A stretch of 64,000 bases of DNA, from contig CBDCHL010000004.1 in assembly GCA_965217195.1 (NCBI GenBank), positions 372,001 through 436,000 on the forward strand, in the 5' to 3' direction. Position 1 is the stretch's first letter; every line of letters starts with the position of its first letter. The position numbers were made by a program, and so were the translations under genes. This DNA comes from UBA6623 sp965217195. Lineage in GTDB: Bacteria; Acidobacteriota; Terriglobia; Bryobacterales; UBA6623. Below, in pieces: positions 9,218-18,488 of this stretch. The notes below the pieces were generated by a model. The model searched no databases. It was not told the DNA's origin and saw only the letters and a program-made list of their open reading frames with translations.

Positions 9218-10591
9218 TTGTCGCTCTCCGACAACTTGATCCACGCCGATGATACGATCGTCGCGCTGTCGACGCCGCCCGGACGCGGGGGCTTGGGCGT
9301 AGTCCGCTTGTCAGGTTCCGACGCGCTCACTGTCAGCGGACAGCTCGTCACGCTCGTCTCCCAACGGCTTCTCGCACCGCGTCACGCCGCGGTGGGCTCT
9401 CTCGTCGACGAACAGGGAGAAACTGTTGACCAAGTCGTTCTAACCTACTTTCCGAAACCAGCGTCCTACAGCGGCGAAGACGTGGTGGAAATCTCCTGCC
9501 ACGGTGCGCCGGTCATTCTCTCGTTCGCCATAGAGCGCGCCTTAGTACTCGGCGCGCGCCTCGCCGAGCCCGGGGAGTTCACGCAACGCGCCTTCCTGAA
9601 CGGACGGCTCGACCTCGCACAAGCCGAGGCCGTCCGTGACTTGATCGAGGCAACGACCCTGTACCAAGCACGGGTGGCGATACAGCAGGTCGAGGGTTCT
9701 CTCTCGCGCCGCATCGGGCCGCTCAAGAAACAGCTTTGCGACTTGATCGCCTTGCTCGAGGCGGGCATCGATTTCGCGGAGGATGACGTCGGCGTCGCCG
9801 ACGATGAGGAATTGCTGCGAAGACTCGAACCGCTCATCGACGGCGTCACGAGGCTCGTGGAGAGCTTCCGCTACGGCAAGGTGGTCCGCTCGGGTCTGAC
9901 GATTTCGATTCTCGGCCGACCCAATACCGGCAAATCAAGCCTGTTCAATCGACTGCTCGAACAGGAGCGCGCCATCGTAACCGAAGCCGCCGGCACCACG
10001 CGTGACCAGGTCAGCGAAACGCTGTCCATCGAAGGCTTACCGGTGAAGTTGGTCGATACCGCGGGTATCCGAGCGACATCGGAGGTCGCCGAGGCCAAAG
10101 GCGTCCAGAAGAGCTATGAAGCGCTCGCTGATTCGGATCTGATTCTCGTCGTCGTCGACCTGTCTGAAGACCTCGATAACGCCGATCATGAACTGTTGGC
10201 CAAAGCCGCCGTGGGCGGACGCTGCTTGCTCGTCGGCAATAAGGCGGATCTGCCGCGCAAGGCGAAGTTGGAAGGCGATTTCGCCGTTGTCTCGGCCCTA
10301 ACCGGCGAGGGCGTCGACGAGCTGCGTCAGCAAATTCTCGCCAAGGCGGTGCCCGAGTCGGGGGACTTCGGCGAGGATACCCTCGTCACAAACCTGCGCC
10401 ACGAGAACTTGCTGCGGGAGTCGCTCGAGCGGCTCGGGAAGGCGTCCGAAGCGGTGCCCGCGGGCGTGCCGCATGAGATGCTCTTGCTCGATCTCTATGG
10501 TTCGCTGACCGCCATCGACCGGATCACCGGCACCACCAGCGTGGAGGACATCCTCGGCAACATTTTCTCGACGTTCTGCATCGGAAAGTGA
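9218..10591 (+). CDS. mnmE: tRNA uridine-5-carboxymethylaminomethyl(34) synthesis GTPase MnmE
   Basis: A 457-residue protein with the TrmE N-terminal domain (DTIVALSTPPGRGGLGVVRLSG), a helical domain, an inserted Ras-like G domain (GRPNTGKSS near residue 233, TTRD, DTAG, NKAD) and the invariant C-terminal FCIGK with its essential cysteine. With MnmG it modifies the wobble uridine of several tRNAs. The start is TTG 9218. The stop is followed by five further in-frame stop codons before purS. Confidence 0.96.
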   Translation: MSLSDNLIHADDTIVALSTPPGRGGLGVVRLSGSDALTVSGQLVTLVSQRLLAPRHAAVGSLVDEQGETVDQVVLTYFPKPASYSGEDVVEISCHGAPVILSFAIERALVLGARLAEPGEFTQRAFLNGRLDLAQAEAVRDLIEATTLYQARVAIQQVEGSLSRRIGPLKKQLCDLIALLEAGIDFAEDDVGVADDEELLRRLEPLIDGVTRLVESFRYGKVVRSGLTISILGRPNTGKSSLFNRLLEQERAIVTEAAGTTRDQVSETLSIEGLPVKLVDTAGIRATSEVAEAKGVQKSYEALADSDLILVVVDLSEDLDNADHELLAKAAVGGRCLLVGNKADLPRKAKLEGDFAVVSALTGEGVDELRQQILAKAVPESGDFGEDTLVTNLRHENLLRESLERLGKASEAVPAGVPHEMLLLDLYGSLTAIDRITGTTSVEDILGNIFSTFCIGK

Positions 10592-10610
10592 TGATGATGA
10601 TAATGATTAA

Positions 10611-10856
10611 ATGCAGGCTGTCGTTCACGTTACTTTCAAGAAAACGGTTCTCGACCCCCAGGGCCGCACGATTTGCTCAACGCTGAACGGTTTGGGGCAC
10701 AAGAACATCCTCGATGTGCGGCAAGGAAAGTTCTTCGAGATCGAGATCGCAAACGAAACCTCCCAAGACCAAGCGCGCGAGCAGGTCGACAAAATCGCGC
10801 GAGAAGTCCTCGCCAACCCCGTCATCGAGGAATATCAAATCGATTGGAAAGACTAA
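10611..10856 (+). CDS. purS: Phosphoribosylformylglycinamidine synthase subunit PurS
   Basis: An 81-residue protein with the PurS pattern VTFKKTVLDPQGRTI, LNGLGHKNILDVRQGKFFEIEI and a NPVIEEYQIDW end. PurS bridges PurL and PurQ in the three-protein FGAM synthase of purine synthesis. The partners purL and purQ are not in the window; instead glmS follows after six bases. No clear Shine-Dalgarno precedes the ATG. Confidence 0.9.
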   Translation: MQAVVHVTFKKTVLDPQGRTICSTLNGLGHKNILDVRQGKFFEIEIANETSQDQAREQVDKIAREVLANPVIEEYQIDWKD

Positions 10857-10862
10857 CCCGAT

Positions 10863-12722
10863 ATGTGCGGAATCGTCGGTTACATCGGGCCCAATGAGGC
10901 CGCGCCTATTCTGGTCGACAGCCTGCGGAGGCTGGAGTACCGGGGGTACGACTCGGCCGGCTTGGCGGTAAGCTCCAACGGAGAAGGCCTGCAGGTCAGA
11001 CGGGCCGCCGGCAAGTTACGCAACCTCGAAGAGGCGCTACGCATGAGCCCGGTCGGCGGCAACTACGGCATCGGGCATACCCGCTGGGCCACCCATGGAC
11101 GTCCAACCGAAGAAAACGCCCACCCACATCGCGACTCAACGGGCGACATCGTTGTCGTCCACAACGGCATCGTCGAGAACTACCTCACGCTCAAGGCCGA
11201 ACTTGAACAAGCCGGCCGCAAGTTCACCACCGATACAGACACCGAAGTCATCGCCCATCTGGTCGCGGATTTCAGTAAGAATGGTACGCCCCTCGAAGAA
11301 GCCGTGCGGTTGGCGATCGGCAAGCTGCAGGGCGTGTTTGCGTTGGCAGCGCTGTCCCGGCGCGACCGCAATAAGATCGTAGCTGCCCGCAACGGCCCAC
11401 CGGCCGTCGTCGGCATCGGCAATGACGAATACTTCGTGGCTTCCGACGTTCCGGCGATCCTGCACCACACTCGCGACATGCTCTTCCTCGCCGATGGCGA
11501 TATCGCGGTTCTGACGCCGCGCGGCGCGCGGATAATGGATTTCGACGGCCGATCATTGAATCGCTCGCTGCAGCACGTATTGTGGGATCCGGTGATGGCC
11601 GAAAAGGGCGGCTACAGGCACTTCATGCTGAAAGAAGTGTTCGAGCAGCCGCGAGCGGTTCGAGACACACTGCTGGGACGCATCGGCCGCGAGTCGGGTG
11701 AAGTCTTTCTCGACGAGATGGAAATCAGCGAGCCTGAGCTCGCGGCAATCGAGCAGGTTCGCATGGTGGCCTGCGGCACGTCTTGGCATGCCGCGCTGGC
11801 CGCGAAATTCATGATCGAACAGCTTGCCGGTGTACCTGTCGAGGTCGACTACGGCAGCGAATTCCGCTATCGCGACCCCATCGTCAGCGACAAGACTCTT
11901 ACCGTTCTGATCAGCCAGTCAGGAGAAACCGCCGACACTCTGGCCGCCCAACGTGAGGCGATCCGAAAAGGCTCGAAGACCCTGGCGATTTGCAACGTGC
12001 TTGGGTCAATGTTGACCCGAGAAGCGGCGGGAACCATCTACACCCACGCCGGCCCGGAGATCGGCGTGGCCTCGACCAAGGCCTTTACGTCTCAGTTGAC
12101 GGCGCTGTTTCTGCTGTCGCTCTACCTCGGCCGCGTCAAAGGTCGCTTGGAACCGCCGTTGGCAAGGCAAATGATCAACGAGCTGCTCTTGATTCCGAGC
12201 AAGCTCGAAACCGTGCTCAACAACGACGCCCACTGCGAAGCGCTGGCGCGAACGCTCTATCGCGTCGAGGATTTCCTCTTCCTGGGACGGGGCGTCCACT
12301 ATCCGATCGCACTCGAAGGGGCGCTGAAGCTCAAGGAAATTTCCTATATCCACGCCGAGGGATACCCGGCGGGCGAGATGAAGCACGGCCCCAACGCTTT
12401 GATAGACGAAGATCTTCCAGTCGTCGCGATCGCCACGCAAGATCCGGCGGATGAAAGCAGCCGTCTCCGTTATGAAAAGACGCTCGCCAACATCAAGGAA
12501 GTGCAGGCTCGCCAAGGCCGCGTGATCGCGCTCGCCACGCAGCACGACCAAACACTCGGCGGTTTCGTCGAAGACCTGATCGAGGTTCCGCCCGCACCGG
12601 AAATGTTGCTCCCGATCCTTGAGATCGTTCCTTTACAACTGCTTGCATACCACATCGCCGTGCTGCGCGGCTGCGATGTCGATCAACCACGCAACCTCGC
12701 CAAGAGCGTGACCGTCGAATAA
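10863..12722 (+). CDS. glmS: Glutamine-fructose-6-phosphate aminotransferase (isomerizing)
   Basis: A 619-residue GlmS. MCGIVGYIG gives the N-terminal nucleophile Cys2; the glutaminase domain carries TRWATHG and HNGIVEN. Two SIS domains follow (ACGTSWHAAL, ISQSGETADT, ALKLKEISYIHAEGYPAGEMKHGP) and the C-terminus ends PRNLAKSVTVE, the family-typical tail. It makes glucosamine-6-phosphate for cell-wall and LPS precursors. The start lies six bases after purS, so the two are probably co-translated. Confidence 0.97.
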   Translation: MCGIVGYIGPNEAAPILVDSLRRLEYRGYDSAGLAVSSNGEGLQVRRAAGKLRNLEEALRMSPVGGNYGIGHTRWATHGRPTEENAHPHRDSTGDIVVVHNGIVENYLTLKAELEQAGRKFTTDTDTEVIAHLVADFSKNGTPLEEAVRLAIGKLQGVFALAALSRRDRNKIVAARNGPPAVVGIGNDEYFVASDVPAILHHTRDMLFLADGDIAVLTPRGARIMDFDGRSLNRSLQHVLWDPVMAEKGGYRHFMLKEVFEQPRAVRDTLLGRIGRESGEVFLDEMEISEPELAAIEQVRMVACGTSWHAALAAKFMIEQLAGVPVEVDYGSEFRYRDPIVSDKTLTVLISQSGETADTLAAQREAIRKGSKTLAICNVLGSMLTREAAGTIYTHAGPEIGVASTKAFTSQLTALFLLSLYLGRVKGRLEPPLARQMINELLLIPSKLETVLNNDAHCEALARTLYRVEDFLFLGRGVHYPIALEGALKLKEISYIHAEGYPAGEMKHGPNALIDEDLPVVAIATQDPADESSRLRYEKTLANIKEVQARQGRVIALATQHDQTLGGFVEDLIEVPPAPEMLLPILEIVPLQLLAYHIAVLRGCDVDQPRNLAKSVTVE

Positions 12723-12750
12723 CAACGAGGGCCCCGCCCGCCTCCTCTGT

Positions 12751-14301
12751 ATGGCGTCGAGGCGTGGCCACGGGTGCCTTGTGTTAGCATCGATCTTGCT
12801 TTCGCGACCCATTCGATACGGCTTTGGCACCGCTTTCGCTCTTCTCGCCTGTCTCGCCGCTGCCGGGTCCGCCGAATCTGAATTCCCCGACGCATCGGCA
12901 TCTGACAAACTGCTCAGCGAAATTTCCCGTTCGCCCTCGATCGAGGAAAACCTTCGCGTTATCTGCGATGAGCTGGGGGGGCGCATGCCCGGCTCCCCGG
13001 CTATGGATCGGGCGGTCGAGTGGGCCGTAGAGGCTTTCCGGCAAGCCGGGGTCGACCATGTACATACCGAGACGTTTTCGATGCCCTCGTCGTGGCGCGA
13101 AGGCGCGGTCCGGATCGAGCTCGCCGAGCCGATTGCTTTCCACGTACGGGGCGTCTCCTCAGCCTGGTCGCCGGCCACACCGACGGGCGGCACCGAAGCC
13201 GAAGTAATTGACGGCGGCAGCGGGACAACCGGCCGTATTCTCCGCATCAAAAAGAAGGCGCGGGCCAAGATTCTGCTGATCCGCTCGAACGAGGTCGCTA
13301 CATTTCAAGATCTCGCCAACGAACAACGCGACGCGACGATCGCACTACGCGAGGCAGCCCGGGTCGGCGCCGCCGCGGTTCTCTTTACCTCGACCCGCCC
13401 GAACGGTCTACTCTACCGCCATATCAATGTGATCGACGGTCGGCTCGACCCGATCCCGAGCGCGCTCATCGGTCGCGAAGACGGGCTGCGTATTCTGCGC
13501 TTGCTGGAGGCCGGCAAGAAAGTCCGCATGCGGCTATCGTTAGCGAACGAAACCGGCGGACCGATCGAGCAACGGAATGTCGTCGCCGAGATTCGCGGCC
13601 GCGAGAAGCCCGACGAGGTTGTCATTCTCGGCGGCCATCTCGATTCGTGGGACCTCGGAACCGGGTGCCTCGACAACGGTTGCAACGTAACGCTGATCAT
13701 AGAGGTCGCGCGTGCCATAGCCGCCGCGGATTTGCGGCCGCGCCGGACTCTCCGCTTCATCTTGTTCGGTGGCGAGGAACAGGGACTCTTCGGATCGCTC
13801 GGTTACGTCCGGGCACATCGCGCAGAACTCGACTCGATTACCGCAGTCATAATCCACGACATGGGCGTCGGGAAGATCAACGGCTACTCGTTCAACGGCC
13901 GCCACGAGCTCGAAAAGGGACTCCGCGAAGCCATGGCCCCGCTCGACGGCCGCAATGCGGACGATCACAGCGCCACGGCCTACTTCGGCACCGATCACTT
14001 TGATTTCCTACTCGAAGGTATTCCGGCTCTCGTGGCGGTACAAGAAACCGAAGACTATGTCCCCGTGTATCACTCAAGCGCCGACACCCTCGACAAGGTC
14101 AGTGTGGGGACACTCAAAGATGATGCGGGTATCGCAGCCGTGACGGTCTACAACATCGCCGATCGCCCCAAGCGTCTCGGCCGTCGGATATCGCGCGAAG
14201 ACGTTCAGTTTCTACTCGAAGACACCGGCCTCGACGATCAAATGAAGTTTCTGGAAGTCTGGGAAGACTGGGAACAGGGCCGCAGGGGCCGCGCGAAGTA
14301 G
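12751..14301 (+). CDS. Secreted M28-family aminopeptidase with PA domain
   Basis: About 516 residues. An N-terminal signal peptide is visible (hydrophobic GFGTAFALLACLAAAGSA). An inserted protease-associated (PA) domain spans roughly residues 130-260, followed by the M28 zinc peptidase domain: HLDSWDLG near residue 296 (first metal ligands), CLDNGCN, GGEEQGLFGS near 340 (catalytic Glu and ligand), DMGVG, and TDHFDF with the final histidine. The layout matches carboxypeptidase Q-like peptidases that trim dipeptides. The start is uncertain: GTG 12781 or TTG 12796 would give a more standard signal peptide. Confidence 0.88.
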   Translation: MASRRGHGCLVLASILLSRPIRYGFGTAFALLACLAAAGSAESEFPDASASDKLLSEISRSPSIEENLRVICDELGGRMPGSPAMDRAVEWAVEAFRQAGVDHVHTETFSMPSSWREGAVRIELAEPIAFHVRGVSSAWSPATPTGGTEAEVIDGGSGTTGRILRIKKKARAKILLIRSNEVATFQDLANEQRDATIALREAARVGAAAVLFTSTRPNGLLYRHINVIDGRLDPIPSALIGREDGLRILRLLEAGKKVRMRLSLANETGGPIEQRNVVAEIRGREKPDEVVILGGHLDSWDLGTGCLDNGCNVTLIIEVARAIAAADLRPRRTLRFILFGGEEQGLFGSLGYVRAHRAELDSITAVIIHDMGVGKINGYSFNGRHELEKGLREAMAPLDGRNADDHSATAYFGTDHFDFLLEGIPALVAVQETEDYVPVYHSSADTLDKVSVGTLKDDAGIAAVTVYNIADRPKRLGRRISREDVQFLLEDTGLDDQMKFLEVWEDWEQGRRGRAK

Positions 14302-14321
14302 CTCCTGGAAGTCGCCCGGCC

Positions 14322-14933
14322 TTAGTCGGCGGTTGAGCCCACTAACGGGCAGTGATCGGCCAAGAGGCCGGCCGTTTCAATCAGAACTTCGATTTCCTTC
14401 GTCGAACCCGCGATTCCTTCCATCGTCACCATGATCTTGTTTCGCTCCACGCGGGACTCGAGCGCGGGCGTGTCGCTTGCGAGCATCGACTGGCGGACAT
14501 CCACGCCCAGCAGGCTCGAAGCAAATGCTTGATTTTTCCCCGTGATGCGGAAAGCCGCATCAAACTCGCGATCTCCGGTCGACAAGCGGCCGCCGGAGGT
14601 CACCGGGAGTTCGAGTATCCTCGTGCCCCTCGACTTAGGCCGAATCCGGATCTTCTCTCCGCAATCACCCGGCAGTTCCAATTCGATACAGGTAAAGGCC
14701 GCGCTCCCCTTTGTGCCGTCGGTCGCCATCGCCGTCAGTAGGCACGGCCGACCGCCGCGCTCGAAACGAAACTTCGGCAGTACCAACCAAGTGCCCCGCT
14801 CGACCTCGCCTCCGTGCGTTTCCGACAACTCTACGAAAATTGCGGCGAGGCGGCCGCTGTCGCGGCGGTGCAGGCGATAGGCATAAACCAATGCGGCGAA
14901 AATCCCGGCCGCGATCACGAGCCACCAGAACAT
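14322..14933 (-). CDS. Membrane-anchored protein of unknown function
   Basis: A 203-residue protein with a single N-terminal membrane segment (WWLVIAAGIFAALVYAY, about residues 3-19) followed by a basic patch and a soluble, mainly beta-predicted domain (residues 30-200). I recognise no catalytic motif and no family. It faces the M28 peptidase gene convergently and is divergent from the thioredoxin-fusion gene. Confidence 0.6.
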   Translation of the reverse strand: MFWWLVIAAGIFAALVYAYRLHRRDSGRLAAIFVELSETHGGEVERGTWLVLPKFRFERGGRPCLLTAMATDGTKGSAAFTCIELELPGDCGEKIRIRPKSRGTRILELPVTSGGRLSTGDREFDAAFRITGKNQAFASSLLGVDVRQSMLASDTPALESRVERNKIMVTMEGIAGSTKEIEVLIETAGLLADHCPLVGSTAD

Positions 14934-15047
14934 ACCTAAAGTCTAGGCCATCTGCGAGAAATCATCCGGCAGCTGTTGACTGCAGCTCTCGCCACCGTAT
15001 TCGGAGCAACGAAAAATCAACATCGGGCTATGATGGTTTCGTAGGTC

Positions 15048-16271
15048 ATGTTGCCGCTCGATCTCACGTCATTTCGCCGAACTTCCCTGCCGGCAGGGAT
15101 GCTTTTTCTGCTTCCGGTCCTCTGTGCCCAGCCCTCCGAACCTGCGTCTCCGGACGACGAAGCCCGATCCCTTCTCGCCCGCATCGCGCAAACCTACAAC
15201 GATCTCGATCGTTTCTACTTCGAGGCGGTGGAAACAACCGAGACCCTATCGGAAGGCTTTGAACGAGAGACGGAAACGCGCTACGTGACCGCCCTCGATG
15301 CAGACGGGCGCGCCCGATTTGCAATGTTCTCCGGAGCCGACGAAGGGGTATCGGTCTTCGACGGCTCGACCACGTGGACTTACTCTCCGCGGCTCAAGCA
15401 GTACACGCGTCGAAGCGCAGATCCCTTCGCCGTTGCACGCGACGAAAGCGGCCCTATCAAGCTCGACCCGCGCAAGTCGGCCCTCCGCTACAAGCAACGC
15501 TACGCGGCGGCGGCGACTCGGCTGCGCGAGGCTCGGGTCGTCCCCGACGACGATCGGCCCCGCGGCACGCACGTGACGATCGAAGCCGTTTACGACACGC
15601 CGCCGGGGGTGCCCCACGGCAGGTTATGGCGCAAGTTTTGGATCGACCGCAATGTCGGGATCGTACTGCGGGAGACTTCGCTGGCCTCCATGCAAAAGGC
15701 CGATATGAAGCATCCGGTGAAGGTTCAGCAAACGATCAGTTTCTCGACGGCGCTGGTGGGCGCGGCGGTTCCCGTCGCCACCTTCGTTTTCAAACCACCG
15801 TCGGGGGCGGAATTGGTCGAGGAATTCGGGGCCACTTCAAATCTCGTTTCAAGGCTCGAGAATCAACCTGCTCCTGATTTCGCTTTGCGGGATTTCGCCG
15901 GAGACACCTACCGCCTTGAGGACCTGGCCGGGAAAGTCGTCCTACTCGACTTCTGGGCCACTTGGTGCAAGCCCTGCCGAATCGATTTGCCGCACGTGCA
16001 GGCCCTTGCCGCTAAGTTCGGCGATCAGGGTTTGGTCGTGCTGGGCGTGAATGCCGAACCGGAGAGCCGTTCAAAAGGCTTTTTCCAGCGGCAAGGCTAC
16101 CGCTTCCCGAGCCTGGTCGACCGAGGCGCGCGAGTCTCGCAGCGGTACTTTGTGGGTTCGCTGCCAACGCTGGTGATCATCGACCGCGAAGGCAAAATCT
16201 CTTCCTACTTGGTCGGCCTACATCCCGAAGAACGCCTGCGCGCGGAGCTTAAGAAAGTCGGCATCCGATAA
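15048..16271 (+). CDS. Exported thiol-disulfide oxidoreductase: LolA-like domain plus TlpA-type thioredoxin
   Basis: A 407-residue protein with an N-terminal signal sequence ending near LCAQ. Residues about 30-260 look like a DUF2092/LolA-type beta domain (TYNDLDRFYFEAVETTETL, SVFDGSTTWTYSPRLKQYTR), and residues about 270-407 are a TlpA/ResA thioredoxin with the active site WATWCKPCR near residue 305 and the cis-proline segment GSLPTLVIID. It is likely a periplasmic thiol reductant. Fusion of a lipoprotein-carrier-like module to a redoxin is seen in Acidobacteria and Planctomycetes; its substrate is unknown. Confidence 0.85.
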   Translation: MLPLDLTSFRRTSLPAGMLFLLPVLCAQPSEPASPDDEARSLLARIAQTYNDLDRFYFEAVETTETLSEGFERETETRYVTALDADGRARFAMFSGADEGVSVFDGSTTWTYSPRLKQYTRRSADPFAVARDESGPIKLDPRKSALRYKQRYAAAATRLREARVVPDDDRPRGTHVTIEAVYDTPPGVPHGRLWRKFWIDRNVGIVLRETSLASMQKADMKHPVKVQQTISFSTALVGAAVPVATFVFKPPSGAELVEEFGATSNLVSRLENQPAPDFALRDFAGDTYRLEDLAGKVVLLDFWATWCKPCRIDLPHVQALAAKFGDQGLVVLGVNAEPESRSKGFFQRQGYRFPSLVDRGARVSQRYFVGSLPTLVIIDREGKISSYLVGLHPEERLRAELKKVGIR

Positions 16272-16288
16272 CCGATAAGGAATTCGCC

Positions 16289-16585
16289 ATGCCGATGAAA
16301 AACCCTCCCCACCCGGGCCGCATTATCCGGCAAGATTGCATTGAGCCTTTGGGCCTAACCGTGACCGGCGCCGCGAAGCTCCTCGCCGTGACCCGGCAGA
16401 CCCTCAACAACCTTGTGAACGAGAAAGCCGGTATTTCGCCGGATATGGCGATTCGCCTCGAGAAGCTGGGATGGTCGAACGCAGGTCAGTGGCTTCGCCT
16501 GCAGTCAGCCCATGACCTAGCCCAGGCACGCCGGCACGAGGACAAGATCCACGTCGAGCGCTACGTGCCGCCGGCGGCGGTCTGA
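16289..16585 (+). CDS. higA: HigA-family antitoxin / transcriptional regulator (no adjacent toxin)
   Basis: A 98-residue XRE/HigA antitoxin: NPPHPGRIIRQDCIEPLGLTV at the start, a helix-turn-helix (GAAKLLAVTRQTLNNLVNEK) and the family end WLRLQSAHDLAQARR. HigA normally neutralises the mRNA-cleaving HigB encoded just upstream, but the upstream gene is the thioredoxin fusion 17 bases away and no HigB is seen. The last 114 bases are repeated at 18489-18602. It may survive as a plain regulator. Confidence 0.85.
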   Translation: MPMKNPPHPGRIIRQDCIEPLGLTVTGAAKLLAVTRQTLNNLVNEKAGISPDMAIRLEKLGWSNAGQWLRLQSAHDLAQARRHEDKIHVERYVPPAAV

Positions 16586-16589
16586 TGCC

Positions 16590-16690
16590 TGCTCCCCCTC
16601 TAACTTCCACGTCGGCCCGGCTTTTCGAGCAGCTTGCCATTCGACCGGAAGTTTTTCCCCGTGACCCGTGCGATGCGCGTTTGGATTGAA
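16590..16690 (-). pseudogene. Remnant resembling the 3' end of the beta-hydroxyacid dehydrogenase gene
   Basis: Read on the minus strand, this stretch aligns by eye with the last 30 or so codons of the dehydrogenase gene at 18615-19505: CATCGCACGGG, GGGCCG-CGT-GAAGT and AAGCT-CT-GAAA blocks occur in the same order and spacing, at about two-thirds identity. In the translation the IAR...NF...KLLE pattern is retained. It follows higA in the same tail-to-tail arrangement as the intact dehydrogenase follows the second higA fragment, so it marks one side of a duplication. No complete frame is left. Confidence 0.5.
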
Positions 16691-16857
16691 GTGCTGAACG
16701 CGTGCCCACCTTGAGTAGCGGAGCCGGAACCCTTTGGCCCCGAGTGTCATCGCTTTTCGCTTTACATATGTAGAGGCCCTGGCTACACGTCCGGAGTCCC
16801 CGGCGACGCGTCCGCTGATGCTGCGTTCCGTGCACGCCGTCATGCGAGGAGAGTGAA

Positions 16858-18294
16858 ATGTCCCGACAACCATTGATGACCATCGACAGACGGGAGCTTT
16901 TGACAGCTATTGGGGACCGCAGGATCCTTGGTCGGTGTCTGTCAATCCTGATCGCGTTTTCGAGCCTCTTTCCGGCGGATTGCTTGGCCCAAACCGCCCT
17001 CGAGGTCAACGGCCCGTCAGCAGACAAGTTGGACATTCTACTGGTGCCGTCCCACTACTACGGGGCCAACGCCGGCGCCAACGGACGCTGGGTAAACGAC
17101 GCGGCCGCCTTCAAGCAACGGCTCTTGCAACATGATTTCTTCAGTCGCTTCCGAAAGAAGATCAATATCTATCGCCTAGATGCCTCGACGGCAAACGACT
17201 TCCGTCGCCAGGGTACTTATTGGGTCCCGGATCAGGCGAGAATCAGAACGTTCGCCCGGACGCAGGCGCCGTTCTTGGATTTCAACCACAACGATCAAAT
17301 CATCTTCGTGATCGAAGCCGCGGGCTACGCGGCGGATCCAAACAGGACGCCCGGTATCGGAGTCACCCGCGGCGACCCCAATATCCTAAGCATCCAATCG
17401 ACACAGACCCACATCCTGATCCACGAGTTTGGGCATTCGTTCGGCGGCCTGGGTGACGAATATCCGAAGATCGTCACGGCCGCCTGGCGATCGACCTACC
17501 CCAACATCGCCACCGACCATCCCGCCGATCGATGCTCGGACCATTGGAGCGACCTGACGGACGTAGTCTTTCTGGCGCCGGGTACCGCCGCCGCCAACAA
17601 CCGAGCCGCCCGACAGGTCGGATGCTTCGAATCCCAAGACCCAAACTCGCCCGGTCGGCTATTCAAACCGTCGAGAGCCGCTTGCGTCATGGATCAGATC
17701 AACGACAGGTACCCCTTCTGCCCGGTTTGCCAACGCCACCTCGTGACCTTGCTCGATCGATTTACCACCAGCCGGCGTTGCGCGCTCATGGCGGGAGAAT
17801 TCAGAGATCGCAACACGATGCGGCGACGCACCGGCCTCCTGATGCTGGCGGACTTCGACCGGACCCCTACCAACGTCGCAATTTCCGCGGAGAGCCCGGG
17901 AGCGGTGTTGGCCGACCAATATGCCGCCGCGGGTCTCCGATTCACGTCGGGGGTAATCTTCGGTGAGCCTAATCTGCCGTTCAGTGGGATCTCTCGTCCG
18001 AATCTGCTGTCGAACTCGGCTATCAATCTCTCCGAACGCTCCCTTGTCGCAGGGTATTTCGTCAGCCCGGTCTGTGCGGTGGGCATTCACAACACGGGTG
18101 CCCGCGGCACGTTGCGGGTTTTCGACGAAGGTTACCGCCTGATCCGAGAGATCCACGCGGATGCCAACACAGCCGCAAACGATTTCGTTGGTATCGTCTC
18201 CGGACTCCCGATTCATCGGATCGAATTCGATTTCCACTCCGGTCTGGGTTTCGGAGGCGACGATCTGCGTTTCGGCGTCGCGCCGGCCAATTGA
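16858..18294 (+). CDS. Secreted M64-family (IgA peptidase-like) metalloprotease
   Basis: A 478-residue protein with an N-terminal signal segment (SILIAFSSLFPADCLAQ, cleavage near residue 45) and a good ribosome site (GAGGAG). The domain has ILLVPSHYY at its start and the zinc motif HEFGHSFGGLGDEY at about residues 189-202, the HExxH...DE(Y) pattern of peptidase family M64. A second domain of about 170 residues after residue 310 is mainly beta-predicted and may bind substrate or the surface. The gene lies between two copies of a higA 3' end, suggesting it was inserted or duplicated into the locus. Confidence 0.82.
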   Translation: MSRQPLMTIDRRELLTAIGDRRILGRCLSILIAFSSLFPADCLAQTALEVNGPSADKLDILLVPSHYYGANAGANGRWVNDAAAFKQRLLQHDFFSRFRKKINIYRLDASTANDFRRQGTYWVPDQARIRTFARTQAPFLDFNHNDQIIFVIEAAGYAADPNRTPGIGVTRGDPNILSIQSTQTHILIHEFGHSFGGLGDEYPKIVTAAWRSTYPNIATDHPADRCSDHWSDLTDVVFLAPGTAAANNRAARQVGCFESQDPNSPGRLFKPSRAACVMDQINDRYPFCPVCQRHLVTLLDRFTTSRRCALMAGEFRDRNTMRRRTGLLMLADFDRTPTNVAISAESPGAVLADQYAAAGLRFTSGVIFGEPNLPFSGISRPNLLSNSAINLSERSLVAGYFVSPVCAVGIHNTGARGTLRVFDEGYRLIREIHADANTAANDFVGIVSGLPIHRIEFDFHSGLGFGGDDLRFGVAPAN

Positions 18295-18488
18295 GACGCT
18301 TCCCCCGACCGCTTGGATAGACGACCGGCCCGCTGCGGAGCGCCACCCGAGGCGGTAAAGCAAACCCGGCTTGTAGACAATGAGAACGCAAGGGGCGTAA
18401 GACGCGATTCTGATGCTCTGGCGACCCGATTCGGGAGGACGCGCGGCCGGTCGCGCCGGAGCCTCCAGTCAAGCTTCAGGACGTAGGG

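Noticed and set aside
16517..16873. Minus-strand frame of 118 codons downstream of higA
   Set aside because: It covers the dehydrogenase remnant and antisense higA and has no ribosome site; only the remnant part resembles a protein.
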